Shown here: positions 53,364-63,381 of the stretch, in pieces
Layout: every line of letters starts with the position of its first letter
How positions within the stretch are numbered: position 1 is the first letter of the stretch
From: Nakamurella sp. PAMC28650
GTDB taxonomy: Bacteria > Actinomycetota > Actinomycetes > Mycobacteriales > Nakamurellaceae
Reading direction: 5' to 3'
Length of the DNA: 64,000 bases
NCBI RefSeq assembly: GCF_014303395.1
Contig: NZ_CP060298.1
Location: 992,001-1,056,000 of the forward strand
Notes under the pieces: model-generated
Database searches by the model: none
Seen by the model: only the letters and a program-made list of their open reading frames with translations
Told to the model about the DNA's origin: nothing
Program-made: the position numbers and the translations under genes

Positions 53364-54786
53364 GTGAGTGACTTCGATATCGCTGCTGGGGCCTCCGGTC
53401 GTTTGACCGATGTGATCGGTGTGGGTGTGCTGACCCGGCTGATCGACCGGGACACCGTCGACGAGGTCATCGGTCGCGCCGACCGCCGTGAGGTCCGGTC
53501 CCGGCTGCTGCCGGCTCGGGTGGTCGTGTATCTGGTGTTGGCGATGTGCCTGTTCACCGCAGACGGCTACGACGAGGTCATCCGCAAGCTGACGAACGGT
53601 TAGCGGGGTTCACGGATCTGGCAGGCCACTTGGAAAGTGCCCACTTCGTCGGCGATCTCCCAGGCCCGGACCCGGCTGGGGCATCAGGTGATGGCCGATC
53701 TGTTCGACCGGGTGTGCGTCCCGATCGCCAGCCGCGCCACCGTCGGCGCGTGGTATCAGCAGTGGCGGGTGATGGCCATCGACGGGACCGTCGGCGACGT
53801 CCAGGACACCGACGTCAACGCCGCCGAGTTCGGGCATCACAGCCCCGGCAAACCCAACCAGAGCGCCTACCCGCAGGTTCGGATCGTCTCGTTGGTGGAG
53901 TGCGGCACCCACGCCAGCGTCGCCGCCGAATTCGACGCGATCAAAATCTCCGAGCGAGCGTTGACCGAACGGCTGTCGTATGCCTTCACCGACGACATGA
54001 TCGTGCTGGCCGACCGCGGGTTCTACTCCTACGACCTGTTCACCATCGCCGCCGCCAATGGCGCGCAGTTGCTGTGGCGGATCTCCGACAACCTGGACCT
54101 GCCGGTCCTGCAGCTCTACCCGGACGGGTCGTTCCGCTCCGAGCTGCTGCCGGCGAAGATGAAAGCCGCCGCCAAGACGGCCCGGACCCCGAAGAACGTG
54201 GACGCCCACCGCATCCCGGTCCGGGTCATCGAATACATGGTCACCAACCGCGGACAAACCCAGACGATCCGCCTGATCACCACCCTGCTGAACTACTCGG
54301 AGGCGCAGGCCGAATCGTTGGCCGCGCTCTACCAGCAACGATGGGAACAGGAACTGGTCTTCGACGAGGTCAAGACCCACCAGCTCAACGCCACCCGGCT
54401 GCTCCGGTCCCGGACACCGGACCTGGTGAAACAGGAGATCTGGGCGTTGCTGATCACCCACTACGCCACCCACGTGTTCATCACCGAAGCCGCCGACGAG
54501 ATCGGCGCCGACCCCGACCGGTACTCCTTCACCAAAACAATCAACATCATCCGCAGCCAGGTTTCCAACCAGGCTGCGTTTTCCCCCCTCACGACTTGAT
54601 AACGCCCACCGGGAAATGCTCCATGATATCCAGGCCGAGAAACTACCGAAACGTCGCTACCGGTCCTGCCCCCGAGTGGTCCGAAGAATCACCACCCGCA
54701 ACACCAACGTCAAACACGACCACCACAAGATCATCAAATACGACGATCCACCAGAAATCTACGTCTTCAACAGGACCGCAGCTTAA
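53364..54786 (+). pseudogene. IS4-family transposase with stop codon and frameshift
   Basis: GTG 53364 begins SDFDIAAGASGRLTDVIG. An in-frame TAG at 53601-53603 interrupts LTNG-RGSRIWQATW; the frame then continues without shift (MAIDGTVGDVQDTD, VLADRGFYSYDLF, YQQRWEQELVFDEVKTHQ with the YREK-type Glu) to a second break in the TTTTCCCCCC tract at about 54583-54592, after which another frame carries the usual C-terminus (LDNAHREMLHDIQAEKLPKR, ending KYDDPPEIYVFNRTAA). Two lesions make it inactive. Confidence 0.88.
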
Positions 54787-54800
54787 CTAAACGGCATTGG

Positions 54801-55067
54801 GTCTAGGACCAGCCACACGCACGTGATCAGGACCAGCATGTTGCTCTGGATGGTGAAGTAGCTGAAGAACCGGATGACGCGGGTGAGCGCACTGGGATCA
54901 CCAGCGGCGAACGCGGCGTCCCCGTCGCCACCGCGAACCGCCATTGCCAGCTGCACCGTCACCGCCACGACGATCACCCCAGCCAGCAGCCCGTTCCAAA
55001 GGCGGCCGGCCGCGGACAGCCCGGCCGGGCTATGACGTGACGGGCGTGGAATCACAGGCGATGTCAC
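54801..55067 (-). pseudogene. Pr6Pr-type membrane protein, truncated by IS4
   Basis: The first ~90 residues of a polytopic membrane protein: one helix at GLLAGVIVVAVTVQLAMAV, then FFSYFTIQSNMLVLITCVWLVLDP, the conserved start of Pr6Pr-family proteins (normally about 200 residues). The IS4 end at 54800 replaces the rest. GTG 55067. The lost part was not found on the other side of IS4. Confidence 0.7.
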
Positions 55068-55079
55068 CCGTGCATCGTA

Positions 55080-55823
55080 GGACCCAACCCGGTCAACCAG
55101 AAACGCCGGATACGATTCGCCTGTACCCGCGCATCACGCCGGGCGGCAACCACGCTCAAGCCCTGCGAAATATGAAGACCCCACATACCGCAACCGCAGG
55201 GCCATGTTGCTGTCCAAGGCGGCGCTCCCGGACCCCACCACTGCCCGATCAGCCGGAGAAAGGCAGTGGTGCATTTTCATCATCGAAGGCCAATTGTGGA
55301 TGGGCCTGCTACCCCGGTCTACCGCCGGTCGGCGGATGAATATGGCGTCGCCGAAACCGCCGCCGCCTTATCAGCACCTGCTGCACATCCCCGACGGGGC
55401 AACCGCCGGCAGCAGCCGCTACGTCGCCGACACATCCAACATTTCGTCGCCCTCGGCTACCAAAAGGTGGCTCCGCCAGCAGCAGCTATCGCTGGAGCTG
55501 CCCAAAGGCAGTGCTTTTCTTGAGCCGGTGGGTGTCGTCGAGGATGTCAACCGGATGGACCTCGACATGCGGCAAGGTCGGTTGCATCAGATCACCACCT
55601 GACGTTCGGTAGTTGCACCCCACCTGCGGCCTGCCTCTGAAACCGAAATCCCCGTCCCGATACTCGGGGAGGGCACGCGTCGCCCGCGGGAGAGCGCCGC
55701 TGTAGGCAGGCGGGCGGGCTGTTTGCGGTCCGTGTCGGCGGAGGCAGGGCGCGACGTGACCATTGAAGTCACCCTCCCTCGAGTGCGCCGAGCGGCAGCC
55801 CCACGACCGTCACTTCGCGCCGG
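55080..55823. other. 740-base region without recognised gene
   Basis: Plus-strand frames of 85 and 132 codons (55204-55602) have no family resemblance I recognise and weak start signals. Nothing else stands out. Confidence 0.4.
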
Positions 55824-57116
55824 TTAACGAGACGCGGACCGGAACCGGCGACTATCAGCCCGAGACCGACCAGTGAAAGTCTGGCCGCGGAGATGGAGAC
55901 GCGGACCGGAACCGGCGACTATCAGCGCGAGACCGACCAGTGAAAGTCCGGCAGCGGAGATGTACGGCAGTCGGTAACTGTGGCCGATGGCCAATCCCAT
56001 CAGGGGACCGGCGAGGATCGCGCCGCAGGGAAAGGTGTTGCTGTAGAGCGTTGTTGCGCGTCCCGGCTGGCTCGGCAGTAGTTCCTGCACGTAGCTGATG
56101 GCAAGGCCGCCGACGATCGCGATGTAACAGGCGTTGAGCACCTGTGCTGCCGCGAGCTGCCAGACCTGCGTGGAGATTGCAGCGAGGAGGTAGTAGGCAG
56201 CGCCCAACGGCGGCCCGAGCCGGATCAGCCCGCGCAGCGAGAAGCGCTTGGACAGGTACCCGAAGGCGAGCATCGCTGGGATTTCAAGGCCGGCGCAGAA
56301 ACCTAAGACTTGACCGGCAGCGTCTACTCCGCCGTGAAGGTTTTGCGCGATGTGTAGCGGTAGCACTTGGACGTTGACGGTCATTGAGCTCTGGATGACA
56401 ACGAGGCCGATCAGGGTGAGCCAGAGGTTGCGGCGCGGTGCATCCGGCCGGTTCTCGCTGTTGGAGTGGGGTGGCGCGTTGCGCCCGGTTCCCCCCGCGT
56501 TCCCGAGCCAGAACGCTGCCACTGCGGCGACCACGACGTACAAGATCGCGGCGGCGCCGTAGACGAAGGCGAATCCGCCGCTGGCGAGCAGTGCGGCGGC
56601 GAGAGGGGGGCCCGCGACCCACGCGAGGGAGAAAAACGTTCGTAGCGTGCTGGTCAGCATCGGTGCATCGGGGTCGCCCGCGAGGACCATGCGTGCGTAG
56701 GTGAACCCTTGCGGCATGACGGCGCCCGCGAGTGCGTTAACGGTGCAGCCCAGCAGGAGCAGCAGCCAGTAGTCGCGCACCAACGCGAACGACGCAGCCC
56801 CCAGCGCCCCGCCGACGGCAGCGACCAGCAATACGTGACGACGCTCGAAACGTCTATCGGACAAGCGCCCCATCATGGAGGAGGCAGCGACTCCGCACAA
56901 CGGTTGTGCGATCAGGAACACCGACACTGGCAACGGCCCGGCGTGCGCCGCAGTAATGAGGAACAGTGTGAGGAACGGCCCTGCCAACGCCTTCGCGAAC
57001 CCTGTCGCCAGGAACACGATGCCCAGAGGCGCCAGCGCGCGCGCATACCGAAAACGGCTGGCCGCGGGCGGGTCGCCGGCGACGTTGCCAGCTTCGTTCG
57101 GTGTGTGCACTTTCAT
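55824..57116 (-). CDS. MFS exporter, sugar-efflux (SET) type
   Basis: A 430-residue, 12-helix major facilitator. LMGRLSDRRFERRHVLL-like loop 2-3 (MMGRLSDRRFERRHV) is present, and the second half begins after a hydrophilic loop (about 215-230). Similar to SetA-type sugar or drug efflux proteins. The normal C-terminus (LSLVGLALIVAGSGPRL) is followed by about 20 unrelated residues because a 67-bp tandem duplication shifts the frame at the end; transport is probably not affected. The padR-DUF2218 pair upstream on the same strand could regulate it. ATG 57116 with GGAGACTCC-like upstream bases. Confidence 0.8.
   Translation of the reverse strand: MKVHTPNEAGNVAGDPPAASRFRYARALAPLGIVFLATGFAKALAGPFLTLFLITAAHAGPLPVSVFLIAQPLCGVAASSMMGRLSDRRFERRHVLLVAAVGGALGAASFALVRDYWLLLLLGCTVNALAGAVMPQGFTYARMVLAGDPDAPMLTSTLRTFFSLAWVAGPPLAAALLASGGFAFVYGAAAILYVVVAAVAAFWLGNAGGTGRNAPPHSNSENRPDAPRRNLWLTLIGLVVIQSSMTVNVQVLPLHIAQNLHGGVDAAGQVLGFCAGLEIPAMLAFGYLSKRFSLRGLIRLGPPLGAAYYLLAAISTQVWQLAAAQVLNACYIAIVGGLAISYVQELLPSQPGRATTLYSNTFPCGAILAGPLMGLAIGHSYRLPYISAAGLSLVGLALIVAGSGPRLHLRGQTFTGRSRADSRRFRSASR
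55829..55962. repeat. 67-bp tandem duplication at the 3' end of the MFS gene
   Basis: Units 55829-55895 and 55896-55962 both start GAGACGCGGACCGGAACCGG and differ at three bases. Since 67 is not a multiple of three, the second unit is read in another frame, extending the protein by a novel tail. Confidence 0.9.
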
Positions 57117-57141
57117 GGAGTCTCCGGGTTGGTGTCAGGCG

Positions 57142-57231
57142 TCAGCGACGCAGCAGAACTTTGATCACACCGTTCATCCATGCGGCGCGGTAATCGTCGG
57201 CGGCCTCGTCGAGCGGCGCCTTCACCCGGAT
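57142..57231 (-). pseudogene. Oxidoreductase C-terminal relic
   Basis: About 28 codons ending DEAADDYRAAWMNGVIKVLLRR and TGA resemble the C-terminus of zinc-type/quinone-reductase-like alcohol dehydrogenases. No upstream part is present, since the DUF2218 gene ends two bases away. Very short, so tentative. Confidence 0.35.
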
Positions 57232-57232
57232 A

Positions 57233-57535
57233 TCACGCTTGGGTGCTCAACCACGTCACGGTGAGCTCGTGGCGTTGCCCGAAGCGCTCGAGGTGTGAGC
57301 CGATGATGTGTTCGATGGTCTCAAGCGCAGCGGGGGTCGGTGCACTGGCAACGAGGCTGAGAGCATCGATACCGGGTAGTAGGAGGCACTCGCCTCCGGC
57401 GAGCTGCAGTGCGTCGCCGCGGTCGTCGTGTCGCACCTGGGCCTTGCGGGCGAGGTGGGAGAGCAGCTGTTTCGCGTAGCGGGCGGCGTCGGGTGTTGTC
57501 ACGGTCGCGGTCGAGGTGACGCCCCCGCTGGTCAC
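57233..57535 (-). CDS. DUF2218 protein
   Basis: A 100-residue protein with the DUF2218 pattern: ATVTTPDAARYAKQLLSHLARKA, a Gly-rich turn, then LSLVASAPTPAALETIEHIIGSHLERFG. GTG 57535 overlaps the TGA of the padR gene (GTGA), so the two are translationally coupled. DUF2218 proteins often accompany siderophore or transporter genes; a specific function is unknown. Nothing suggests secretion. Confidence 0.82.
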   Translation of the reverse strand: MTSGGVTSTATVTTPDAARYAKQLLSHLARKAQVRHDDRGDALQLAGGECLLLPGIDALSLVASAPTPAALETIEHIIGSHLERFGQRHELTVTWLSTQA

Positions 57536-58089
57536 TGCTGGCCTTCGGCAAGGATGAGGTAGAGGGCGCGACGTGCCTCGCGGATGACGACGATCGCCGC
57601 TTCTTGCTGCGCGAGGGTGCCGATCATCCCTATTTGGCGGCCTGCTCCGTGCAGGTCGTGCACGGCGCCGCGCAGGTCCGGGCCCCCGTGACTGGCGTCG
57701 GCGTTGGCGAACGGGTCAGCCCACGTCGGGCGAAGCTCTTGGATGTGCGCGTGGCCAGCCGGGGTCAGCGTGACAAGTTTGCGGCCACCCGCGGCGGTCG
57801 TCGTCACGAGGCCGTCATCTTCGAGTTGCGCGATCAGCGGGTAGATGCCGCCGGGACTGGGCCGCCACGCACCGCTTGTGCGCTCCTCCATGGCTTGCAT
57901 GAGCTGATAGCCGTGCATCGGTTTTTCCGCAAGGAGTAGGAGGGTGGCGATGCGCACGTCGCCGCGTTGAACGCGAAAACGCCCGCTGCCGCGCCCACCG
58001 CCGCGCGGGTGCTCCCCGTGTTGATGGTCGGATTCTCCGCCGTAGTGATGGTGTGCGTCGTCATGATCTTTCATGTGGTGACCTTTCAT
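57532..58089 (-). CDS. PadR-family transcriptional regulator
   Basis: A 185-residue regulator. The His/Asp-rich N-terminus (DHDDAHHHYGGESDHQHGEH) could bind metal. The PadR winged helix follows: VRIATLLLLAEKPMHGYQLMQ, PSPGGIYPLIAQLEDDGLV, GGRKLVTLTPAG, then a helical dimerisation tail. ATG 58089, or ATG 58074 five codons later. Just upstream, GATATATC (58118-58125) is a palindrome in the likely promoter. It may control the DUF2218 and MFS genes downstream. Confidence 0.88.
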   Translation of the reverse strand: MKGHHMKDHDDAHHHYGGESDHQHGEHPRGGGRGSGRFRVQRGDVRIATLLLLAEKPMHGYQLMQAMEERTSGAWRPSPGGIYPLIAQLEDDGLVTTTAAGGRKLVTLTPAGHAHIQELRPTWADPFANADASHGGPDLRGAVHDLHGAGRQIGMIGTLAQQEAAIVVIREARRALYLILAEGQQ

Positions 58090-58196
58090 AGGGCGACCCT
58101 TCTGTTGATGTAGTCATGATATATCTTGAGCTATTCGTGTCTGCCCATTTTGGTCGAACAGCCTGATCTGTTGAGGATGTGCGCCTGCAGCGGGCA

Positions 58197-58230
58197 CGTC
58201 CCACATCCTTTGGATACGGGATGTGGGACG
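58197..58230. terminator. 12-bp stem hairpin between padR and rok genes
   Basis: Arms CGTCCCACATCC (58197-58208) and GGATGTGGGACG (58219-58230), perfect, 10-base loop. It lies upstream of padR and downstream of the rok gene, so it may terminate transcription from rok. Two near-identical words, GTGAAGTTGTCAC (58262-58274) and GTGGAGTTGTCAC (58286-58298), follow. Confidence 0.6.
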
Positions 58231-58539
58231 CGGTCCCTTGCGGCTCCCGCTGTGAAGCTTCGTGAAGTTGTCACCAGATCCGTTGGTGGAGTTGTCACTG
58301 CGGGTCTACGCCTGTGATGTGAGTGCGTGGTTGGTGCGTCGTTTCTCGACCGCTGCGTGCTCCGGGCGAAGCAGGACCGATGGCGAATCCGAGGGTGAAG
58401 TCCAGTGACGTGGCGGCGCGGTGCGGGCCAGCGCGGTGGCGCACCCCTTCCTGGCCGCCGCCGACACCCGCCGCTGGGTAGCTAGGTGAGACCAGCCTGT
58501 GCCTGGTCGGGGTGTGCGGTTGGCCGGTACCGTTCCGCT

Positions 58540-59736
58540 TTAGGGTGCGGCGAGGGCGGGGTCGCGGTAGTTGAGCCGGGCTAGGGCGACGGCGCCCAGG
58601 ATTTCGGCGTTCGCTCCCAGGTGACCGCGTACGACGGTCAGGCCCGTCGCGGCCAGTGGTTGAAGATAGCGCTGCACCATCTCGCGGATGCCGTCAATGA
58701 CGGGGTCGGCCGCGCCGCCTAGGAGGCCGTCCACGATGATCTGCGAGGGGTTGAGGTAGACGCAGGCGTCGGCGAGCGAGCGGCCGAGGAGGCGACCTAG
58801 GTCGGCGAGCACCCGCAGGACGCCTGGATCCCGGCTATCTGCCAGCGCCAGCACGTCCTCGAGAGTGAGTGTCTGGGGATGCGCGGACTGCACGAGGTCG
58901 ACCAGCCGGGGCGAGTTGAACTGCGTCATCAGGCAGCCGCGGCCTCCGCAGACGCAGACGGGGCCGTCTTCTTTGACGTGCAGGTGGGCCAGCTCGCCGG
59001 CGAGGCCGCCTGCTCCGCGGTGCAGGCGGCCGCCGAGGATCAGTCCGGCGCCGACGCCGACGACAACTTTGAGGTAGATCAGATCGTCGGTGCCGCGGCC
59101 GGCGCCGAAGGCGGCTTCGCCCAGTGCGGCCAGGTTGGCGTCGTTTTCGGCCCAGGCCGGCACACCTAGTTGCTCGCCCAGCGCGCGCGCGGGATCAGTG
59201 AGCAGCCACTGGGGCAGCTGGTGCATCCTTGTGGTGAGCTGCGGGGGCGGCGTCCGGTCGCGGTGCGGCACGCCGCCCCGCGTTGACAGGGGCAGAGGCA
59301 CGCAAAGGACGGCGCAGCGCAGCTGCCCGCGCGGGATGTCGCCTTTGCTCATCGCGGCCTCGAGCAGATCGGTCCCCGGCCTCACGAGCCCGTCGGTGAG
59401 CTCGTAGAGCACCGTCTCGACGCTGCGGGTGGCGTGGATCGTCCCGTCGAAGCCGACCGCAGCTGCCTGCAAGACGCCGTTGGTCAGGGCCAGGACGCCG
59501 ATCACACCCGGCGGGCAGGCGAGCGCGACGACACCCGAAGGACGGCCGACGCGGCCGCCGGTGCCCGGTCGCTGCACGATGACCTCCTGCCGGCCGAGCC
59601 GGACCAGGACGTCGGTGACCGTGCTGCGCGCCAGGCCGGTCAGCTGCGCGAGAGCCGTCCGGTCCAGCTCCCCGTGCCGGCCAAGCACGTCGAGCACCAG
59701 GGCGTCAGTGCGCGGCGTTCGGATGATCTCTGCCAT
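58540..59736 (-). CDS. ROK-family transcriptional repressor
   Basis: A 398-residue regulator: N-terminal winged helix (RTALAQLTGLARSTVTDVLVRLG) and ROK sugar-kinase-like domain with GAGLILGGRLHRGAGGLAGELAHL and a Cys cluster CVCGGRGCLMTQF. In the usual motif CxCGxxGCLE the last Glu is replaced here by Met-Thr. ATG 59736 is preferred over the longer open frame. Divergent from the family-3 glycosidase, so a sugar-responsive repressor of it by arrangement; the inducer is unknown. Confidence 0.85.
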   Translation of the reverse strand: MAEIIRTPRTDALVLDVLGRHGELDRTALAQLTGLARSTVTDVLVRLGRQEVIVQRPGTGGRVGRPSGVVALACPPGVIGVLALTNGVLQAAAVGFDGTIHATRSVETVLYELTDGLVRPGTDLLEAAMSKGDIPRGQLRCAVLCVPLPLSTRGGVPHRDRTPPPQLTTRMHQLPQWLLTDPARALGEQLGVPAWAENDANLAALGEAAFGAGRGTDDLIYLKVVVGVGAGLILGGRLHRGAGGLAGELAHLHVKEDGPVCVCGGRGCLMTQFNSPRLVDLVQSAHPQTLTLEDVLALADSRDPGVLRVLADLGRLLGRSLADACVYLNPSQIIVDGLLGGAADPVIDGIREMVQRYLQPLAATGLTVVRGHLGANAEILGAVALARLNYRDPALAAP

Positions 59737-59832
59737 GGATCGATCGTAACGACTCACCACCACAATTAGACGGTTCCGGTGATATCGCATTGTCTGAGAT
59801 CCCCCACAGACCCGGCCAATATGTTGCATTGA

Positions 59833-59845
59833 CGGCATTGTGCCG
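59833..59845. promoter_or_regulatory. Candidate ROK operator
   Basis: CGGCATTGTGCCG, a perfect 13-bp palindrome with three-base centre. GCATTG words recur at 59787, 59825, 59835 and 59877 in the 282-base space between the divergent genes. Confidence 0.5.
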
Positions 59846-60018
59846 TTGCTCTACCGTACGCAGACGTCATGTGCGGCATTGTGTCGACACGTGGAGTTCT
59901 GCCGGATCCGGCGGAATTGGTTTCCAGCGGCAGGCCCCTCCCACGCGGGCGCGAAGTCGGCGTCCGGTTCGGACGTTGCGGTGGGGCAGTGCGGCGTTGA
60001 GTGGTGAAGGAGATCTGA

Positions 60019-62689
60019 GTGGACAGCAGGAAATGGGCATCAGCCCGCAGCAGGTCGGCGCGGAGAGTGAGGTCGGCCGTGGCGGTGACCGCCGCGGCGG
60101 CGGCCCTGGTGACGTGCTCGTCACTGGGCGCCGCCAGCCCAGCGATCGCCGGTACCTCGACGCCGCCGGCGGTAACTGGGGATGCGCGGGTGGACGGGCT
60201 GCTGGCCTTCATGACCACCGACGAGAAGCTGACGATGATCGAGGGGCAGGCCGAGGTGGCCGGCCCGCACGATCAGTACCAGGCCGGCTACCTGCCCGGC
60301 ATCGCGCGGTTGGGTATCCCCTCGCTCAAGCTCAGCGACGGCCCCCCCCGGGGTGATCACCCGGCAGGACTCGACCGGGATGACGGCGACGATGGGCGTC
60401 GCGGCCACGTTCAGCCAGTCCGATGCCAGGGCCAACGGCGTCGCGATCGGCCGGGATGCACGTGCCCTGGGCCAGGACGTCGTCCTCGAGCCGTTCGTCA
60501 ATATCGACCGCGACACCAGCTGGGACCGCGGGTTCAACACCTTCGGCGAGGACCCGCTACTGACCGGGCAGACCGGTGCGCAGGAGATCAAGGGCATCCA
60601 AAGCCAGGGCGTGATGGCGCAGGTCAAGCACTACATCGCCTATGACGGCAGTATGAATGTCACCGTCGACTCCCAGACGCTGCACGAGATCTACCTGCAG
60701 CCCTTCGCGGACGCAGTCAATGCCGGCGTCTCGTCGGTCATGTGCTCCTACAACGTGATCAACGGCTACCAGGCCTGCGACAACTCCCAGACGCTCAACG
60801 ACATCCTGCGCAACGAGCTGGGCTTCAAGGGCTTCGTCACGTCCGACTGGCACGGCACCTACGGCGCCACGAACCTCAACGCCGGCGTGGACATGGAGAT
60901 GCCGGGCGGCACGTACTTCACCATGGCGGCCCTGAAGAACGCTCTGGCCACCGGGTCGATCCAGCTGTCGCGGGTCAATGAGGCTGTCGGCCGAATCCTC
61001 TACGAGATGGACCGTTTCGGCCTGCTCACCGGTTCCTCCAAGCACTCGGTCACCGCGGAGAACACCGCTGCCGACGAGGCCACCGTGCTCAAGACGGCGC
61101 AGGACGCAGCGACACTGCTGAAGAACGACGACTCGGCGCTTCCGCTGACCAGCCACGACCTGTCCTCGCTTACGGTCATCGGGCCCGGCGCCGGGCAGAC
61201 GATCGCCACGAACAGCGGCGGCGAAGCGGCCGGTGGTCTGCTCAGTCAGCAGCCTTCGGCGCTGGCCACGATAAAAGCGGAGACGGCCGGCACCGGTGCG
61301 CACCTCACCTACGCGGTCGCCGACGAGCTGACCGGTGCGCCGATCCCGGCTTCGTATTTCACGACCAACGGCCACCCAGGCCTGACCCGCACCGACAGCC
61401 ACGGTGCGACGATCAGTGACCCGCAGGTCAACTTCACCTCAACGAACGGCGCCGCGTTGCGGGCCGGGAGCACCTACAGCTGGACCGGTGACCTCAATAT
61501 CACCACGGCCGGCGCGTACTGGCTGAACATCCAGTCCCTGGGTGCCATTGGCGCTCTGGTGGTCGACGGCAACACGCTGACGACCGTGGGCGCCGGTTTC
61601 AGGCCCACCCCCCGCTACGGCGTCGTCCACCCGACGGATGGCAACGCGCCGACGGCGACCACGGACGGCCTCGCAAACGGCCGCACCCTCGTGCCGCTGG
61701 GCGCCGGCGCCCACACTCTGAAAATCGTGGAAACCCCTGATGTGTCCGGGCGTCCGGTGCAGATCCGCCTCAACTGGGTGACCCCGCACATGCAGCAGGC
61801 CAACCACGACGCTGCGGTTGCTGCTGCGGCCGCAGCCAAGACCGCAGTCGTCTTCGCCTGGAACACCGGCGGCGACGACCTTTCCGCCCCACTGCCGGAC
61901 AACCAGGACCAGCTCATCACCGACATCGCAGCGGTCAACCCCCACACCATCGTGGTGCTCCAATCCGGCCAGCCGACCGCGATGCCATGGCTGTCCAAGG
62001 TCAAGGCGGTCGTAGAGGCGTGGTACGGGGGTGACCAGGCTGGTGTAGCACAGGCGGAAGTACTGCTGGGCAGGGTGAACCCGGCCGGACGGTTGCCGTT
62101 CACCTGGCCGACCACCCTGGACCAGGAGGTCGCGCACCAAGCGGCTCACCCAGAGCGGACATCCAACGGCGTCGATACCACCGGCGCCGTCTGCGGGCCT
62201 CGAGGCGGCGGTCCCCACGCCTCCAGTGTGTGTAAGACGACGTACTCCGAAGGCATCGACGTGGGCTATCGATTCTACGACTCAGCGAACGAGACGCCGC
62301 TGTTCCCGTTCGGCTACGGCCTGTCCTACACGTCGTTCTCGTACTCCGACCTCGACGTCTCAAGGGCCGCAGCCGACGGCGGGCTCAGAGCAAGCTTCAA
62401 GGTGACCAACACCGGCTCGGTCGCCGGGGATGCGGTGCCGCAGGTCTACCTCGGCGCGCCCAGCACAGTGCCGGCAGGTGTCCAGTTCGCGCCGAAAGCT
62501 CTCGCCGGGTATGACCGGGTCCACCTCGCCGCCGGTGCCTCGACGTGGGTCACCATCGGCGTGCCGGTGCGCCAGCTGCAGTACTGGTCTGACGTCTCGG
62601 GCTGGACCAAGGCCCTGGGCACCCGGAAACTGGTCGTGGGCGGCAACGAGCACGACACCGCACTGACCACGAGCATCACCGTGAAGTAG
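60019..62689 (+). CDS. Secreted GH3 beta-glycosidase with frameshift in a C8 tract
   Basis: A ~890-residue exported glycoside hydrolase. GTG 60019 follows AAGGAGAT; a signal peptide (basic start, VTAAAAALVTCSSLGAASPAIAG) ends near residue 46. The GH3 N-domain holds the nucleophile Asp in FVTSDWHGTYG (about residue 276); the C-domain carries TLLKNDDSALPL and an inserted PA14-like segment (about 470-590); a fibronectin-III-like domain ends it (SFKVTNTGSVAGD). The first 110 residues and the rest are in different frames: after LSDGPP the tract GCCCCCCCCG (60341-60350) has one C too many, joining to VITRQDSTGMTATMG. It may be an error, a dead gene or slippage-controlled. Confidence 0.85.
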
Positions 62690-62702
62690 AAGCCATCCCC
62701 AC

Positions 62703-62740
62703 AACGGCCCCTGCGCACACCCGTGCACAGGGGCCGTTTC
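62703..62740 (+). terminator. Terminator after the GH3 gene
   Basis: Stem AACGGCCCCTG-GCA pairs with TGC-CAGGGGCCGTT, followed by TTC; 14 bases after the GH3 stop. Confidence 0.85.
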
Positions 62741-63004
62741 ACGTGTGCTGCGCACACCCCGGCCGAAAATCTCCGACGAAGACGTACAGCGTCGACGCTT
62801 TGCAGGCGTTCCACGAGCACTACCTTGGCCTCGTCCGCTCGCAGGCCGGACCCCGCGCACGCCGTCGTCTTCGAAACGAAGCCGATCGTGTTCGCACTGT
62901 CGACGTGACGCAATCGCCGCCACTACGCCGTCCGTTGATTGATCGATGACCGGGCAGCGGTTCCACGGTTCGTCGGCAGGGTATCGGCGGGCTCGTGAGT
63001 GCCC
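62741..63004. other. Region without recognised gene
   Basis: Short open frames around 62743-62949 (including LQAFHEHYLGLVRSQAG) have no recognised family; nothing else seen. Confidence 0.35.
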
Positions 63005-63314
63005 GGGCTTGCGCTGAGCGAGGTTGCGGGTGGCGGCGGCGAGCCAGTCCGCGAGGGCCGGGTCTTTGCGCAGCCCGGTCGCCTCACCGAAAGCCATCCC
63101 TCGCCCATCGAGCGACCTGTTCCCATCTGCGCACGGGATACGTGAGGCTTTGCGAGCAAGTTGGCATCTTCGGCTGAATCGATGCGAACGGCAGACTGCC
63201 ATCTTTGTGCACGACCACTGCCATGGCGCCGTCGACCATCAGAGCCAGCACACCGAACATGCGCACTTCTCGTAGTTGCTGAGCCGGCAACATCGCCCTG
63301 ATCCGGTCCATCAA
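63005..63314 (-). pseudogene. TfoX/Sxy-N-domain gene, broken by frameshifts
   Basis: Three frames in succession give one family-like sequence: DRIRAMLPAQQLREVRMFG and GAMAVVVHKDGSL (to about 63190), then EDANLLAKPHVSRAQMGTGR and SMGEGWLSV, then LRKDPALADWLAAATRNLAQRK. The complete protein would be about 105 residues. Two indels disable it. TfoX-like domains are widespread single-domain proteins in actinobacteria. Confidence 0.75.
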
Positions 63315-63339
63315 CTCCAGGGGCGAGTCGCGTCTCGGC

Positions 63340-63381
63340 GGCCATGAAAAATTGCCCGTAGGTGGCCACGAAACTGCCCAC
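63340..63381. repeat. Two tandem IS21-like terminal motifs
   Basis: GGCCATGAAAAATTGCCC and GGCCACGAAACTGCCC lie side by side. Repeated words of this kind are typical of IS21-family ends. One related copy in the opposite sense is at 35761-35795. No IS21 genes are present. Confidence 0.45.

Larger units (their letters stand above)
51834..54800 (+). mobile_element. IS4-family element interrupted by ISL3 copy 2
   Basis: Terminal repeats CCAATGCCGTTAAGTTA (left) and, as complement on the right, CCAATGCCGTTTAGTTA. ISL3 copy 2 sits inside the left repeat. Without it the element is about 1.58 kb. No clear target duplication; the right flank cuts a Pr6Pr-type gene. Confidence 0.75.

Noticed and set aside
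55204..55602. 132-codon plus-strand frame as a gene
   Set aside because: No recognised domain and no ribosome binding site; left as unassigned region.
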